Notes: generated by a model from the letters alone, not told the origin. A DNA stretch of 16,255 bases from an uncultured Flavobacteriales bacterium (GCA_902478645.1 CABSLV010000036.1:1-16255), one strand, 5' to 3'; counted from the stretch's first letter, positions 1-7,291 are shown. A program made the numbers and translations.

Positions 1-17
1 GGGCTCCACAGGAGCCC
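1..17 (-). terminator. Hairpin downstream of the Ig-like lipoprotein gene, probable operon terminator
   Basis: A perfect 7-bp inverted repeat, GGGCTCC-ACA-GGAGCCC, starts at the very first base of the window. It lies 37 bp past the stop codon of the last gene of the minus-strand operon, where a Rho-independent terminator would be expected. The T-tract that would confirm it would lie outside the window, and the stem may also extend beyond base 1, so this is a likely but unproven terminator. Confidence 0.5.
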
Positions 18-53
18 GCCCTTCTCGCTTGTGCAAAGCCGGAGCCTGCTGAG

Positions 54-1682
54 CTACCAGTCCAGTTCTTCGTCCCACATGGCGCGTACCGTAATCTTGT
101 CTTCGAGGTACATCACCCGCTCGGGCTGTTGTTTTTTCATGTAGTCCACCGTATCCCAACGCCCATTCCCGTTGGCGTCGAAGATCACCCGCAGGCGATA
201 TTCGCCGGGAGGAACCAGACGGAATACGGCCTTTTCCCCAGCCTTGCCCAGGGAGACTTCCTTGACTACTTTTTTGCCCGCATCCAAAAGTTGAACCAGG
301 AGCGGGTATTGCGAAAACGAAACGGGATTGACCGTCAGGTTGCCGTAGTCGTCCACCGAACGGGTTTTCAGTTGGACGAAGGCCGTATCCTCAGGCACTT
401 CCCCCAGGATGCTTTGGGTGGCCTGGGGCAGGATGGTGATGTTGTACTGGTTCTCGGGGGCAATGGAAAACTCCATGTCGATCTTCCGTAGGGAAGTCGA
501 ATCTATCTTCAGACGGAACGGCCGGGGGATCGAATCCTTGTCCGTGAGCAGGATGTAGGCCGGATCGAGTGCGCCGACGGGTTTGTTGGTCTGGATCTCG
601 ACCTTTCCGTCCAACTCCAGGCTTTTCGTGGCGATGGTGCGGGTGAATTTTACTTCGGCCGGCTTGCGGATCTTGGCATTGATCGTGTCGGAAAATACAT
701 CGTTGTGTTTGACGGCGAACAGAATAGAGTCTACTTTTTCTTCCGTATACCAGTATTGCAAGGTGTCCCGCTCGGGGTAGAACAGGTAGTAGTCCTTCGC
801 TCCCTCGGGCAGGGGAGGGAAGATGCGCAGCACGCTATCCTGCGGCTCGAGGCCGTCGATGGCCATTTGGATAAGACCCTTTTGGGGGTTGGTGCCCTGA
901 TAAACCTTGTATGGCCGTTTTCCCAAGGCCAAACGAAGCCGGTATCCCCGCGGGTCGGGTTCGTTCAGTTCGATGTAACGGGGGAAAAATGCGATCTTGT
1001 CTTTCCCCTGGTCGTAGGTCATGTTCGAGGCTTCGTCCACCAGCGCGACGAGTTGGTAGGTGCCGGGGGCGATGTTTTCGATCAGGAACGTGCTGTCCCG
1101 TTCGTGGGCCAGGCGGGTGAAGTACATCGGACGCTCTTTGTAGATGGTCGAGTCGTTGAACGTAGTGTCGACCCGGTAGAGCATCACGACGGTATTGGGA
1201 TCGAAGGCTTCCTCAAAAGCATCCTCGACCACTCCGCCGACGGTCAGGGAGTCGATCTGCGGACCGGTGGAGAAGACGTACTTGAAGTTCGGGATGGCGG
1301 CACCTTCGTGGTTGTCCCCCACCGAGTTGCCGAAGTTGAACGTGTAAGTGGTATTGGGCAGCAGTTCGATGCCCGAGAGGTCGATCTCCATCCGCCGGGT
1401 GGGAAGCACAGCAGTGGGTTTGATCCGCATGACGATGTCCTTGATGGGCGGGGAAACGACCAGTTGCTTGCTGAGGTCCTTGTATTTGATCCGCTCGTCG
1501 AAGGTAACGGTGATCTTGTCTCCCTGGAAGTTGGTCGCGTAGTTCTCGGGCGAATACACCTGCGGTACCGGCGGATCGAAGTCCGAGACCCCTCCTACCG
1601 GTGCGCCTACCGAAGCGCAGGAATGCACTCCCCAGATGGCCGCTCCGATGGCCAAGAGGAAATAAAATGTTTTTTTCTTCAT
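54..1682 (-). CDS. Ig-like (SbsA/Big_5-type) domain lipoprotein
   Basis: A 542-residue predicted lipoprotein of unknown exact role, probably anchored in the periplasm or on the outer membrane. Residues 1-21 are a lipoprotein signal (KKK, hydrophobic core, lipobox VHSC with Cys22 as the lipidated residue). The mature part begins with a Gly/Pro linker ending in DPP, then a bacterial Ig-like fold (about residues 33-140, YSPENYATNF...ITVTFDERI) of the SbsA type common in Bacteroidota. The C-terminal part contains DANGNGRWD (502-510) followed by KKQQPE, a conserved ending I associate with this lipoprotein group; it resembles a calcium-binding or prealbumin-like loop. No acidic patch follows Cys22, so a surface-export signal is not evident. 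Its start codon overlaps the DUF4837 stop by 4 bp (ATGA), implying translational coupling in an operon with a lytic transglycosylase. The family assignment is fairly sure; the function is unknown. Confidence 0.85.
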   Translation of the reverse strand: MKKKTFYFLLAIGAAIWGVHSCASVGAPVGGVSDFDPPVPQVYSPENYATNFQGDKITVTFDERIKYKDLSKQLVVSPPIKDIVMRIKPTAVLPTRRMEIDLSGIELLPNTTYTFNFGNSVGDNHEGAAIPNFKYVFSTGPQIDSLTVGGVVEDAFEEAFDPNTVVMLYRVDTTFNDSTIYKERPMYFTRLAHERDSTFLIENIAPGTYQLVALVDEASNMTYDQGKDKIAFFPRYIELNEPDPRGYRLRLALGKRPYKVYQGTNPQKGLIQMAIDGLEPQDSVLRIFPPLPEGAKDYYLFYPERDTLQYWYTEEKVDSILFAVKHNDVFSDTINAKIRKPAEVKFTRTIATKSLELDGKVEIQTNKPVGALDPAYILLTDKDSIPRPFRLKIDSTSLRKIDMEFSIAPENQYNITILPQATQSILGEVPEDTAFVQLKTRSVDDYGNLTVNPVSFSQYPLLVQLLDAGKKVVKEVSLGKAGEKAVFRLVPPGEYRLRVIFDANGNGRWDTVDYMKKQQPERVMYLEDKITVRAMWDEELDW

Positions 1683-2695
1683 CGTTCTGTCTTTTTTTCG
1701 GAGAGGGCCGTCGGTCGGAAAGTACGCAGAATGGCTTCGAGTTCCAGCATAAAGGATTCTTTTTCTTCAAAAGGCAAATATACGAAGCCGTCCGCGCAGT
1801 AGGCGATGCCGGTGTCCGGATCGATCGCGCAGTAATTGATGAACGGGCCGCCCATGTAGTCTCCTACTACCCGCCAATAGCCGTAAGAGAAAATCACGGG
1901 AATGTCTCCCAAGCGGGCGTTTTCTTTCTGAGGCCGTATGGCTATTTTTTCTACCGCCATGTACGAGCTGTCGATCTGTCCGGGGACGTACCGTCGGGAG
2001 AGCGAGTCGCGCAGGGCGATCGGGCCGGAAGTGCCCAGGGCTTTGGTGTCCGCCGTGTAGAGCAGCAGATTGGCTGTCCCCTTGATGCCCCTTTTGGAGA
2101 TGTCCATCGTGAGCCAAACGAAATCCTTTTCCGCTACGGCAACGTGGTAATAGTTGGGGATGCGGATGTCGATGCCCAGGGCCGAAACCGCCTTCAGGCG
2201 GGTATTGGTAATGCGGGCAAAGCGATCCTGGAGGGCATCGATGGCGGTCTGCCGGATGGCTTGGAAGATATAGTCCCCGCTTTGGGCGATCTGTTCGACG
2301 GCCTGTCTTTCATCGCGGGCGCGGAGGGTAAAGACGTTCTGCGGGGCGGAATATACGTTCCGGGCCGTGGTCAGTCCCGAAAGCGAGTCGGAACGTTCCA
2401 CCAGAACGAGGTTGCGCATGGTGCGGTAGGTACGTGAAAAGGACGAGCGGGGGATGATGTAGAGTTTGGTCTGGCGTTCCCTTTGCGGCTGCCCGGGTTT
2501 GACGGGAGAGAGGTATCGGTAGAGGGCGGCGCGGGTGCGCTCCGAGTAAAGGCTGCTGTCCACTACGGCCACCACTTCCAGCACGGCACCGGTGGATGGG
2601 GGGACGTTCCCGGGGTAAGCATCCGTGCGGACTTTACGCCCGCAACCGGTCAGGATCAAGAGCGGAAGGAGCAGCGACAAGAAGCGTTTTCCCAT
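1679..2695 (-). CDS. DUF4837 family lipoprotein
   Basis: A 338-residue predicted lipoprotein: a short signal peptide (MGKRFLSLLLPLLILTGC) with lipobox LTGC and Cys18 as the lipidated residue. The mature protein matches my recollection of DUF4837, a Bacteroidota-restricted family. Recognisable segments are an N-terminal 'EVVAVVDSSLYS' strand-rich start, a central IPNYYHVA region, and a C-terminal part with GDYMGGPFINYCAID near an aromatic-rich stretch that may form a binding surface. No catalytic motif is visible and no biochemical function is known to me. It starts 15 bp after the lytic transglycosylase stop and its own stop overlaps the next start, so it is the middle gene of a three-gene envelope operon. 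A role in peptidoglycan turnover or in controlling the transglycosylase is an inference from context only. Confidence 0.85.
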   Translation of the reverse strand: MGKRFLSLLLPLLILTGCGRKVRTDAYPGNVPPSTGAVLEVVAVVDSSLYSERTRAALYRYLSPVKPGQPQRERQTKLYIIPRSSFSRTYRTMRNLVLVERSDSLSGLTTARNVYSAPQNVFTLRARDERQAVEQIAQSGDYIFQAIRQTAIDALQDRFARITNTRLKAVSALGIDIRIPNYYHVAVAEKDFVWLTMDISKRGIKGTANLLLYTADTKALGTSGPIALRDSLSRRYVPGQIDSSYMAVEKIAIRPQKENARLGDIPVIFSYGYWRVVGDYMGGPFINYCAIDPDTGIAYCADGFVYLPFEEKESFMLELEAILRTFRPTALSEKKTER

Positions 2696-2710
2696 GGCGG
2701 CGTTCGTTTT

Positions 2711-4003
2711 TTACTTTCTCGGATAGATGGTCAGACGTTGTCCGATGCTGAGCTTTGTGGAGTTCAGATGGTTCCATGTCTTCAGTTTGGATACCGTAAC
2801 GCCGTAGCGCACGGCAATGCCGCTCAGGGTGTCGCCTTTCTTGACCCGATAGATGACCGATCCGCCCGCTCCGGGGGTGGTGGTGGCTTTGTACGAGAGC
2901 GTTTTCTTCAGTGCGGCTTCGGCTTGGTGGGCTTCCTGGTAGATGTCCTTTTCCTGGGCGGCAAATTCGAGGGCTTTGTCCGAAGGAAGCACGATGGCAT
3001 AATGTCGGGTAGGGGTGTAGGGGATGGCGTCGAGTTTGAAAGCCGGGTTGAGGAATTGCAGCTCTTCGATGGGCATGTCCAGTTTCTTGGACAGCAGGTC
3101 AAAGGAAACCAGGCTCTTGACGTTGATCGTATCGGTCTGCTGGTAAGCGATCCGGGGCAGCTCGGGGATGATGCCGTGTTCGCGGTAGTAGGTCATGATG
3201 TAGTTCACGGCGATGAAGGCAGCTACGTAATTGCGCGTCTCGCGGGGCATGTAGTCCCGTACCTCCCAGTAGTTGCGTTTCCCGCCCGAACGGGCGATGG
3301 CTTTGTTGACGTTGCCGCTGCCGTAGTTGTAGGCGGCCAGAGCCATGTCCCAGTTGCCGTAATCCTCGTAGAGGCGTTTGAGCAGTCGGGCGGCGGCTTC
3401 GGTAGATTTGACCGGATCGTACCGCTCGTCCACGTACGAGTCGTAGTACAGGTTGTACATTTTGCCGGTGCTATACATGAATTGCCACAGGCCGGTTGCC
3501 CCCGCCCGCGAGCGGGCTTTGGGGTTGAGCGCCGATTCGACAATGGTCAGGTGCTTGAGCTCCAAGGGGATTTCATACCGGTCGAGGATGCTCTCGAAAA
3601 TCTCATAATAGTACATCGACAGGCCGACCATGCGGGCGACCAATTCGCGTCGCTTGCCCAAGTACAGGTTGATGTAGGCGCGCACCTCGGGGTTGAACTC
3701 CAGCGAGAGGGGCGAACGGGCATCGAGAACCTTCAGACGATGTTGGATCACTGAATCGGGTACCGCGAGGATGTCCGGAGCGGCCATGTCGATCTCGGAG
3801 ATCCCTTCGAAGGTGTCGGAATCGAAGATCTGCCGCAATATCAGCGAGTCGTCCTGGGTGATGGAAACGGGCCCTTTGTCGCCGAAGGTGATCGTATCGG
3901 CTTCGGGGATGGTTTCCCGGGCGGAAAAACGTTCCCCGGCTTGGGTGAAAAGGGGTAGGGAAATAAGAAAGAGCGCGAAGAATCGGTCGATATGGAATGT
4001 CAT
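2711..4003 (-). CDS. Secreted lytic transglycosylase with SLT and LysM domains (MltD-like)
   Basis: A 430-residue exported murein lytic transglycosylase, cleaving the MurNAc-GlcNAc bond of peptidoglycan to a 1,6-anhydro product. Residues 1-22 form a Sec signal peptide (cleavage near QA-GE); there is no lipobox, unlike E. coli MltD. The SLT domain spans about 145-265 and carries the hallmark ES motif (IVESALNPKARS) with Glu156 as the presumed catalytic acid, then GATGLWQFM (168-176) and the ALAAYNYGSGNV motif (221-232). A linker region (290-380) leads to one C-terminal LysM repeat (about 384-428, YRVKKGDTLSGIAVRYGVTV) that should bind glycan strands. The long N-terminal segment (25-140) is typical of Bacteroidota members. 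It is the first gene of an operon with the DUF4837 and Ig-like lipoproteins and has a TACATTTG promoter box upstream. Confidence 0.93.
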   Translation of the reverse strand: MTFHIDRFFALFLISLPLFTQAGERFSARETIPEADTITFGDKGPVSITQDDSLILRQIFDSDTFEGISEIDMAAPDILAVPDSVIQHRLKVLDARSPLSLEFNPEVRAYINLYLGKRRELVARMVGLSMYYYEIFESILDRYEIPLELKHLTIVESALNPKARSRAGATGLWQFMYSTGKMYNLYYDSYVDERYDPVKSTEAAARLLKRLYEDYGNWDMALAAYNYGSGNVNKAIARSGGKRNYWEVRDYMPRETRNYVAAFIAVNYIMTYYREHGIIPELPRIAYQQTDTINVKSLVSFDLLSKKLDMPIEELQFLNPAFKLDAIPYTPTRHYAIVLPSDKALEFAAQEKDIYQEAHQAEAALKKTLSYKATTTPGAGGSVIYRVKKGDTLSGIAVRYGVTVSKLKTWNHLNSTKLSIGQRLTIYPRK

Positions 4004-4066
4004 GATGGTATGCGGGACAATAGGGATTCGTACCAGAGTGTCTTTCTGTTAAAGAAAGAGAATGGA

Positions 4067-4074
4067 CAAATGTA
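4067..4074 (-). promoter_or_regulatory. -7 box of the lytic transglycosylase operon
   Basis: Read on the minus strand this is TACATTTG, an exact match to the Bacteroidota -7 consensus TAnnTTTG. It lies 63 bp upstream of the transglycosylase start and would give a leader of roughly 55-60 nt. I see no TTTG -33 element at the expected distance, so the promoter may be weak or activator-dependent. Confidence 0.6.
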
Positions 4075-4217
4075 ATAAATATGGCGCGTTTTCTCCCGAT
4101 CCTTTGGGAAGTTCCAGGGGGATTTAACGAAATTTTTTGTCTTGTCCTTTCCCGGGATAAAACTTATGGATGAAGTGTGCCCGAGAAGGGAAAAGATGTT
4201 CCGAGGCTCTTGCCGTG

Positions 4218-4255
4218 AAAAAAAGTTTGCCGCGATCCGAAAGGATCGCGGCAAA
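4218..4255 (-). terminator. Rho-independent terminator after the rubredoxin gene
   Basis: A perfect 13-bp inverted repeat (arms 4226-4238 and 4243-4255) with a 4-nt loop, read on the minus strand as CCGCGATCC-TTTC-GGATCGCGG at its core. One base past the stem it runs into seven T residues (A4218-4224 on the plus strand). It sits 40 bp past the rubredoxin stop and separates rubredoxin from the transglycosylase operon promoter. The T-tract is only on the minus-strand side, so it should act in that direction. Confidence 0.9.
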
Positions 4256-4295
4256 TGTTGAGGTCGGATAAGACAGGGAGCTCTGGCCGAGGAAG

Positions 4296-4460
4296 TTATT
4301 CCTCTACTACTTCAAAGCTGTCCTTGCCCACGCCGCAGACCGGGCATACCCAGTCCTCGGGGATGTCTTCAAACGCGGTTCCGGGAGCGATGCCTCCGTC
4401 GGGATCGCCCACTGCCGGGTCGTAAACCCATTCGCAAACGGTGCAGATGTATTTTTTCAT
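4296..4460 (-). CDS. Rubredoxin
   Basis: A 54-residue rubredoxin, a small cytoplasmic one-electron carrier with one iron held by four cysteines. The two knuckles are plain: CTVC (Cys6, Cys9) and CPVCG (Cys39, Cys42), separated by the family-typical aromatic and acidic segment (WVYDPAVGDPDGG...PEDW). Length is exactly that of classical rubredoxins. The start at 4460 (MKKYICTVC) is chosen because an in-frame start at 4541 would add 27 residues that are not rubredoxin and would lie upstream of the predicted promoter box at 4511-4518. It is monocistronic: its own promoter, a strong terminator after it, and no redox partner gene beside it. In anaerobes such proteins commonly donate electrons to rubrerythrin or superoxide reductase; the partner here cannot be told. 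Confidence 0.96.
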   Translation of the reverse strand: MKKYICTVCEWVYDPAVGDPDGGIAPGTAFEDIPEDWVCPVCGVGKDSFEVVEE

Positions 4461-4510
4461 AGCAAATAAGGATGAGTGATGTAATGATGTTTTTTCTCTT
4501 TTTTTCGTTT

Positions 4511-4541
4511 CAAAAGTAAGACGCCTTCCGGGAAAAAACAA
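4511..4541 (-). promoter_or_regulatory. Rubredoxin promoter (-33/-7)
   Basis: On the minus strand a TTG (4541-4539) is followed after 20 bp by TACTTTTG (4518-4511), matching the Bacteroidota TTTG / TAnnTTTG pattern with usual spacing. The -7 box is 50 bp from the rubredoxin ATG. An imperfectly placed inverted repeat, CGCCTT-N12-AAGGCG (4522-4545), occupies the spacer and the -33 element and could be an operator, though its six-base arms are short enough to arise by chance. Confidence 0.65.
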
Positions 4542-4613
4542 GGCGGGGGTATCGATAAAACAAATGGGGGAATAGATTTTTTCGACCGTTGTCTTGTGCG
4601 GACAGAGAAAGCT

Positions 4614-5657
4614 TTACAAACCGGCAGCCTGTTCCACCGCCCGGGCGAGTGCTTCGGGGGTGATGGCGTGCATGCACTCGTAGGTGCTTTTGAAGCAAGG
4701 CTTGCTCCCGAAGACAGAACAGGGACGGCAATTCATCTCGACTTCGACCACATCGCAGGGCGTTTGTCCGTATCCGAGGAATCCGGCAAAGGGGTGGGTC
4801 GCCCCCCAGACGGAGACTACGCGCGTGCCTACCAGGGAGGCCAGGTGCATGTTGGCCGAGTCCATCGAGACCATGACTTTCAGGTGCGAGATCACGTCCA
4901 GTTCTTCCGAGAGGGAGAGTTTTCCGGCTACCACCCGGGCGTCGGGCAACAGTTCCTTCCAGCGTTCCAGTTCGGTTTGCTCGTGGCCTTTTGCCCCGAA
5001 GAGCAGCAGCAGACAGTTTCCCCGGGCGGCGATTTCTTTCACGGTGGTGAACATCTTCTGCGGGGGGTAGGTTTTTCCGGTGTAGCGGGCGAAAGGCGCA
5101 ATCCCGATCCAGGGTTTCGCCTGTAAAGCCTCCGGCAGGTCGAGCACTTCGAGCGTGTGGGCAGAGAGTGGCCGGGGTGTTTTTCTCAATCGGTTGGAAA
5201 GGGTCAAGGGAAAACCGGCCTGACGGAACACGTCGGCATACCGTTCGGGCATGGGGCGCATCATCTGTTTTACCTTGTCTTCCCGGCGGGTGAGGGCTTT
5301 GCGGGCGCGCCGGTCTTTGTCGATCTTGTAGACAGGGATCCGCTGCAAGTGGAAAAGCATCCGCAGAAAATGTGTACGGATGACGCTGTGCAGATCGAGG
5401 ACTGCGTCGTACGGCTCTTTCCGTCTCATTTGCCGGTAAAGATGAAAAAGCCCTTTGAGTCCTTTGTGTTCCCCTCGCGGGTATACCGGGAAGAAATCGA
5501 GCCGATCCAGCGATTCGAACAGGGGAGCCAATGCAAAATGTGAAACGAACGTGATGTGCACCTCGGGATTTTGTTCCAAAAATTCCCGAACCACCGGGAC
5601 GCTCATTGCCACGTCGCCGAAGGCCGAAAGCCGCATCACCAGCAGATGTTTCATCAT
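4614..5657 (-). CDS. Glycosyltransferase family 9 (heptosyltransferase-like)
   Basis: A 347-residue cytoplasmic GT-B glycosyltransferase of family 9, the ADP-heptose:LPS heptosyltransferase family, probably adding a sugar to lipooligosaccharide core or another surface glycan. N-terminal Rossmann half: SAFGDV (11-16) with Asp15 at the position of the catalytic Asp of WaaC/WaaF. C-terminal nucleotide-sugar half: IGIAPFARYTGKTYP (184-198) and the signature DSANMHLAS (266-274). Near the end is a CX2CX7CX6C cluster (Cys310, 313, 321, 328), a pattern I recall in many GT9 members, whose role (metal or structure) is unclear. The annotated start gives MMK; the second Met (5654) is equally possible. 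The first ATG overlaps the DUF4254 stop (ATGA), so the two genes are translationally coupled. The donor and acceptor cannot be read from sequence. Confidence 0.9.
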   Translation of the reverse strand: MMKHLLVMRLSAFGDVAMSVPVVREFLEQNPEVHITFVSHFALAPLFESLDRLDFFPVYPRGEHKGLKGLFHLYRQMRRKEPYDAVLDLHSVIRTHFLRMLFHLQRIPVYKIDKDRRARKALTRREDKVKQMMRPMPERYADVFRQAGFPLTLSNRLRKTPRPLSAHTLEVLDLPEALQAKPWIGIAPFARYTGKTYPPQKMFTTVKEIAARGNCLLLLFGAKGHEQTELERWKELLPDARVVAGKLSLSEELDVISHLKVMVSMDSANMHLASLVGTRVVSVWGATHPFAGFLGYGQTPCDVVEVEMNCRPCSVFGSKPCFKSTYECMHAITPEALARAVEQAAGL

Positions 5658-6259
5658 TTGGCCTGTTTGGCGTAGAGTTGGGGGTTGAGGGCAGGGTCGT
5701 TGTACATCTTCATTTGCCGGTAGGCTTTCATGTACTTATGTCCTTGTGCAATGTCTTCGAGCAGGGAGTCGATGGCTTGGGAGAGGTCCTTGCGCTGTTC
5801 GAGCAGGATATCGAGTTTTCCCTGGCAAGCCTGCCGGTGAGCCTGGGAAGCATCGCTGCGCGAGACCTCGGCCTGCATGTGGTAAATCTTCAGGGCGAGG
5901 ATCGACAGCCGGTCGATGGCCCATGCAGGGCTTTCGGTATTCAGGGAGGCATCGGCAGCGGGAGTTACTTCCTTGAACTTTTCCAAGAAATAGCTGTCGA
6001 TGTATTCCACCACGTCGGTGCGGTGCTGGTTGGAAGCGTCGATGCGGCGCTTGAGCTTCAGAGCCTCCACCGGGTCGATGTCCTCGCGGCGGATGATGTC
6101 CTCCAGGTGCCATTGGACGGTGTCGATCCAGCATTTGAGGTAGAGCAGATGCTCCAAAGAGGAGGCCGGGAAAGGGTTTTGAATCTCGGTATCGACGTTG
6201 TCGGTCTGATGGTAGTCCTTTATGCAGGTGTCAAACAGGACGTTCCATTTTTCAGTCAT
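5654..6259 (-). CDS. DUF4254 family protein
   Basis: A 201-residue soluble, mostly alpha-helical protein with no signal peptide or membrane segment, so cytoplasmic. It matches my recollection of DUF4254, a family that in many genomes stands next to glycosyltransferases. Recognisable segments are the N-terminal WNVLFDTCIKDYH, the central HLEDIIRREDIDP and KLKRRIDASNQHRTDVVEYID (charged, helical), and SPAWAIDRLSILALKIYHM. Conserved-looking His, Asp and Arg residues (RRIDASNQHRTD) could form a polar site, but no known catalytic motif is present. It is the first gene of the two-gene operon with the GT9 enzyme, behind a near-consensus promoter. Function is unknown; an accessory role in glycan assembly is inferred from context. 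Confidence 0.88.
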   Translation of the reverse strand: MTEKWNVLFDTCIKDYHQTDNVDTEIQNPFPASSLEHLLYLKCWIDTVQWHLEDIIRREDIDPVEALKLKRRIDASNQHRTDVVEYIDSYFLEKFKEVTPAADASLNTESPAWAIDRLSILALKIYHMQAEVSRSDASQAHRQACQGKLDILLEQRKDLSQAIDSLLEDIAQGHKYMKAYRQMKMYNDPALNPQLYAKQAK

Positions 6260-6282
6260 GTGCTTTTCGATGTTTTGTGCGG

Positions 6283-6313
6283 CAAAGTTAATGAAATTCT
6301 CGTTGCCCTCAAA
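6283..6313 (-). promoter_or_regulatory. DUF4254-GT9 operon promoter (-33/-7)
   Basis: The best promoter in the window: on the minus strand TTTG (6313-6310), 19 bp spacer, then TAACTTTG (6290-6283). The -7 box ends 23 bp before the DUF4254 ATG, implying a short leader of about 15-18 nt. The -33 element is the left half of a perfect 10-bp palindrome, CAAACGTTTG (6310-6319), which could be a regulator site. Confidence 0.8.
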
Positions 6314-6371
6314 CGTTTGGCCGGCTTTGTACGGGAAGTATTTTCCCTGGAAAACACGGTTTGTTTCTTCG

Positions 6372-7166
6372 CTATTTCTCTATGGAAAACCGATCCCGGT
6401 CTTCCAGAAAACCGTACTTGTCCCGCAGCGTGCGGATGCGCGGCAGGGAGATGGAGGCCGAGAGGATGCATTCTTCGGTCGAAGGCCCTTCCCCGGCGAG
6501 CGGTTTGCCCAGTGGCGTAAGGATGACGGAATGCCCCGTGTGGAGCGAATCCAGCGAGTCCCGCCCCACGCGGTTGGCTCCCGCCACGTAAGCCATGTTC
6601 TCGATGGCGCGGGCGCGCAGCAGCGTGTCCCAGGCTGCGATACGGCTTTCCGGCCAGTTGGCCACGCAGAGCAGCAGGTCGTAGTACCGGTCGTTGCGCG
6701 ACCAGACGGGGAAACGCAGGTCGTAACATACCGAAGGCATGATCTTCCAGCCGTGGAGCTCCCACAGTTCGCGGGAATGTCCGGGGGCGATGTGGCGGTT
6801 CTCGTGCCCATAGGAGAACAAGTGCCGTTTGTCGTAGGTCTGTTCCCGTCCCGAGGCATCCACCAGGAAAAAACGGTTGAAGTACTCCCCGTTGTCCTCG
6901 ACCAGAGCACTGCCGCAAATGGCCGTGTGGTAATGCCCGGCAGTCTCGTGCAACCACTCCCGGATGGTGCGTCCCAGGCGGGGCGTTTCGGGGGGAGGGG
7001 GAAAGGAAAATCCGGTGGCGAAGGTCTCGGGAAAGATCCACAGGTCGGCCTGAGGGCCCGAGGCGAGGAACTCCCGGCAGCGAGACAGGCGTTCTTCTAC
7101 CGGCAGGGGAGGAATGTCGCATTGGACGACGTTCAGCAGCAGGGTGTCTTTCTTTTCAGTGTCCAT
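6372..7166 (-). CDS. Nitrilase-family carbon-nitrogen hydrolase (omega-amidase/YafV-like)
   Basis: A 264-residue cytoplasmic amidohydrolase of the nitrilase superfamily. The Glu-Lys-Cys triad is complete: Glu47 in FPETFATGF, Lys113 in TYDKRHLF, Cys147 in PSVCYDLRFP. The sequence pattern (NVVQCDI start, YDLRFPVWSRN, ANWPESR, ARAIENMAYV, NRVGRD) is closest to the YafV/Nit2 omega-amidases, which hydrolyse alpha-ketoglutaramate or alpha-ketosuccinamate and can serve methionine salvage; the substrate here is inferred, not shown. Length is normal for the group. The start at 7166 (MDTEKKDTLLLN) is chosen over an in-frame ATG at 7304: the extra 46 residues are low-complexity, and the earlier start lies upstream of the predicted promoter box at 7195-7202. 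It appears to be a single-gene unit, divergent from maeB; I see no clear terminator after it. Confidence 0.9.
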   Translation of the reverse strand: MDTEKKDTLLLNVVQCDIPPLPVEERLSRCREFLASGPQADLWIFPETFATGFSFPPPPETPRLGRTIREWLHETAGHYHTAICGSALVEDNGEYFNRFFLVDASGREQTYDKRHLFSYGHENRHIAPGHSRELWELHGWKIMPSVCYDLRFPVWSRNDRYYDLLLCVANWPESRIAAWDTLLRARAIENMAYVAGANRVGRDSLDSLHTGHSVILTPLGKPLAGEGPSTEECILSASISLPRIRTLRDKYGFLEDRDRFSIEK

Positions 7167-7194
7167 CGGCGGGGGATGTCGTTTTTTCTCGGGA

Positions 7195-7202
7195 CAAAGG
7201 TA
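7195..7202 (-). promoter_or_regulatory. -7 box of the nitrilase-family gene
   Basis: On the minus strand TACCTTTG, an exact TAnnTTTG match, 28 bp before the chosen ATG at 7166. No TTTG is visible at the -33 distance. Its position supports the shorter start of the amidase. Confidence 0.6.
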
Positions 7203-7283
7203 CGGTATTTTTCGCTTGCGCCCGGACGGATGCCCGGAAGGGAAAAATGTCGGGGTGGGGGAGAATGCCCGTGTTTTTTTTCG

Positions 7284-7291
7284 TACATTTA
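7284..7291 (+). promoter_or_regulatory. Candidate -7 box for maeB
   Basis: TACATTTA differs from TAnnTTTG by the last base and lies 87 bp before the maeB ATG, after a run of eight T. A second one-mismatch candidate, CACCTTTG, is at 7302-7309. Neither has a clear -33 TTTG, so the maeB promoter is not settled from sequence alone. Confidence 0.25.

Noticed and set aside
4004..4295. Possible small gene or RNA in the longest intergenic stretch
   Set aside because: An 84-codon minus-strand frame (4000-4254) exists but runs through the rubredoxin terminator stem and the transglycosylase -7 box and has no recognisable protein features; beyond the promoter and terminator I see nothing there.
6332..6347. 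GGGAA-GTATT-TTCCC as terminator of the nitrilase-family gene
   Set aside because: The stem is only 5 bp and no T-run follows on the minus strand, so it does not meet a reasonable terminator standard.
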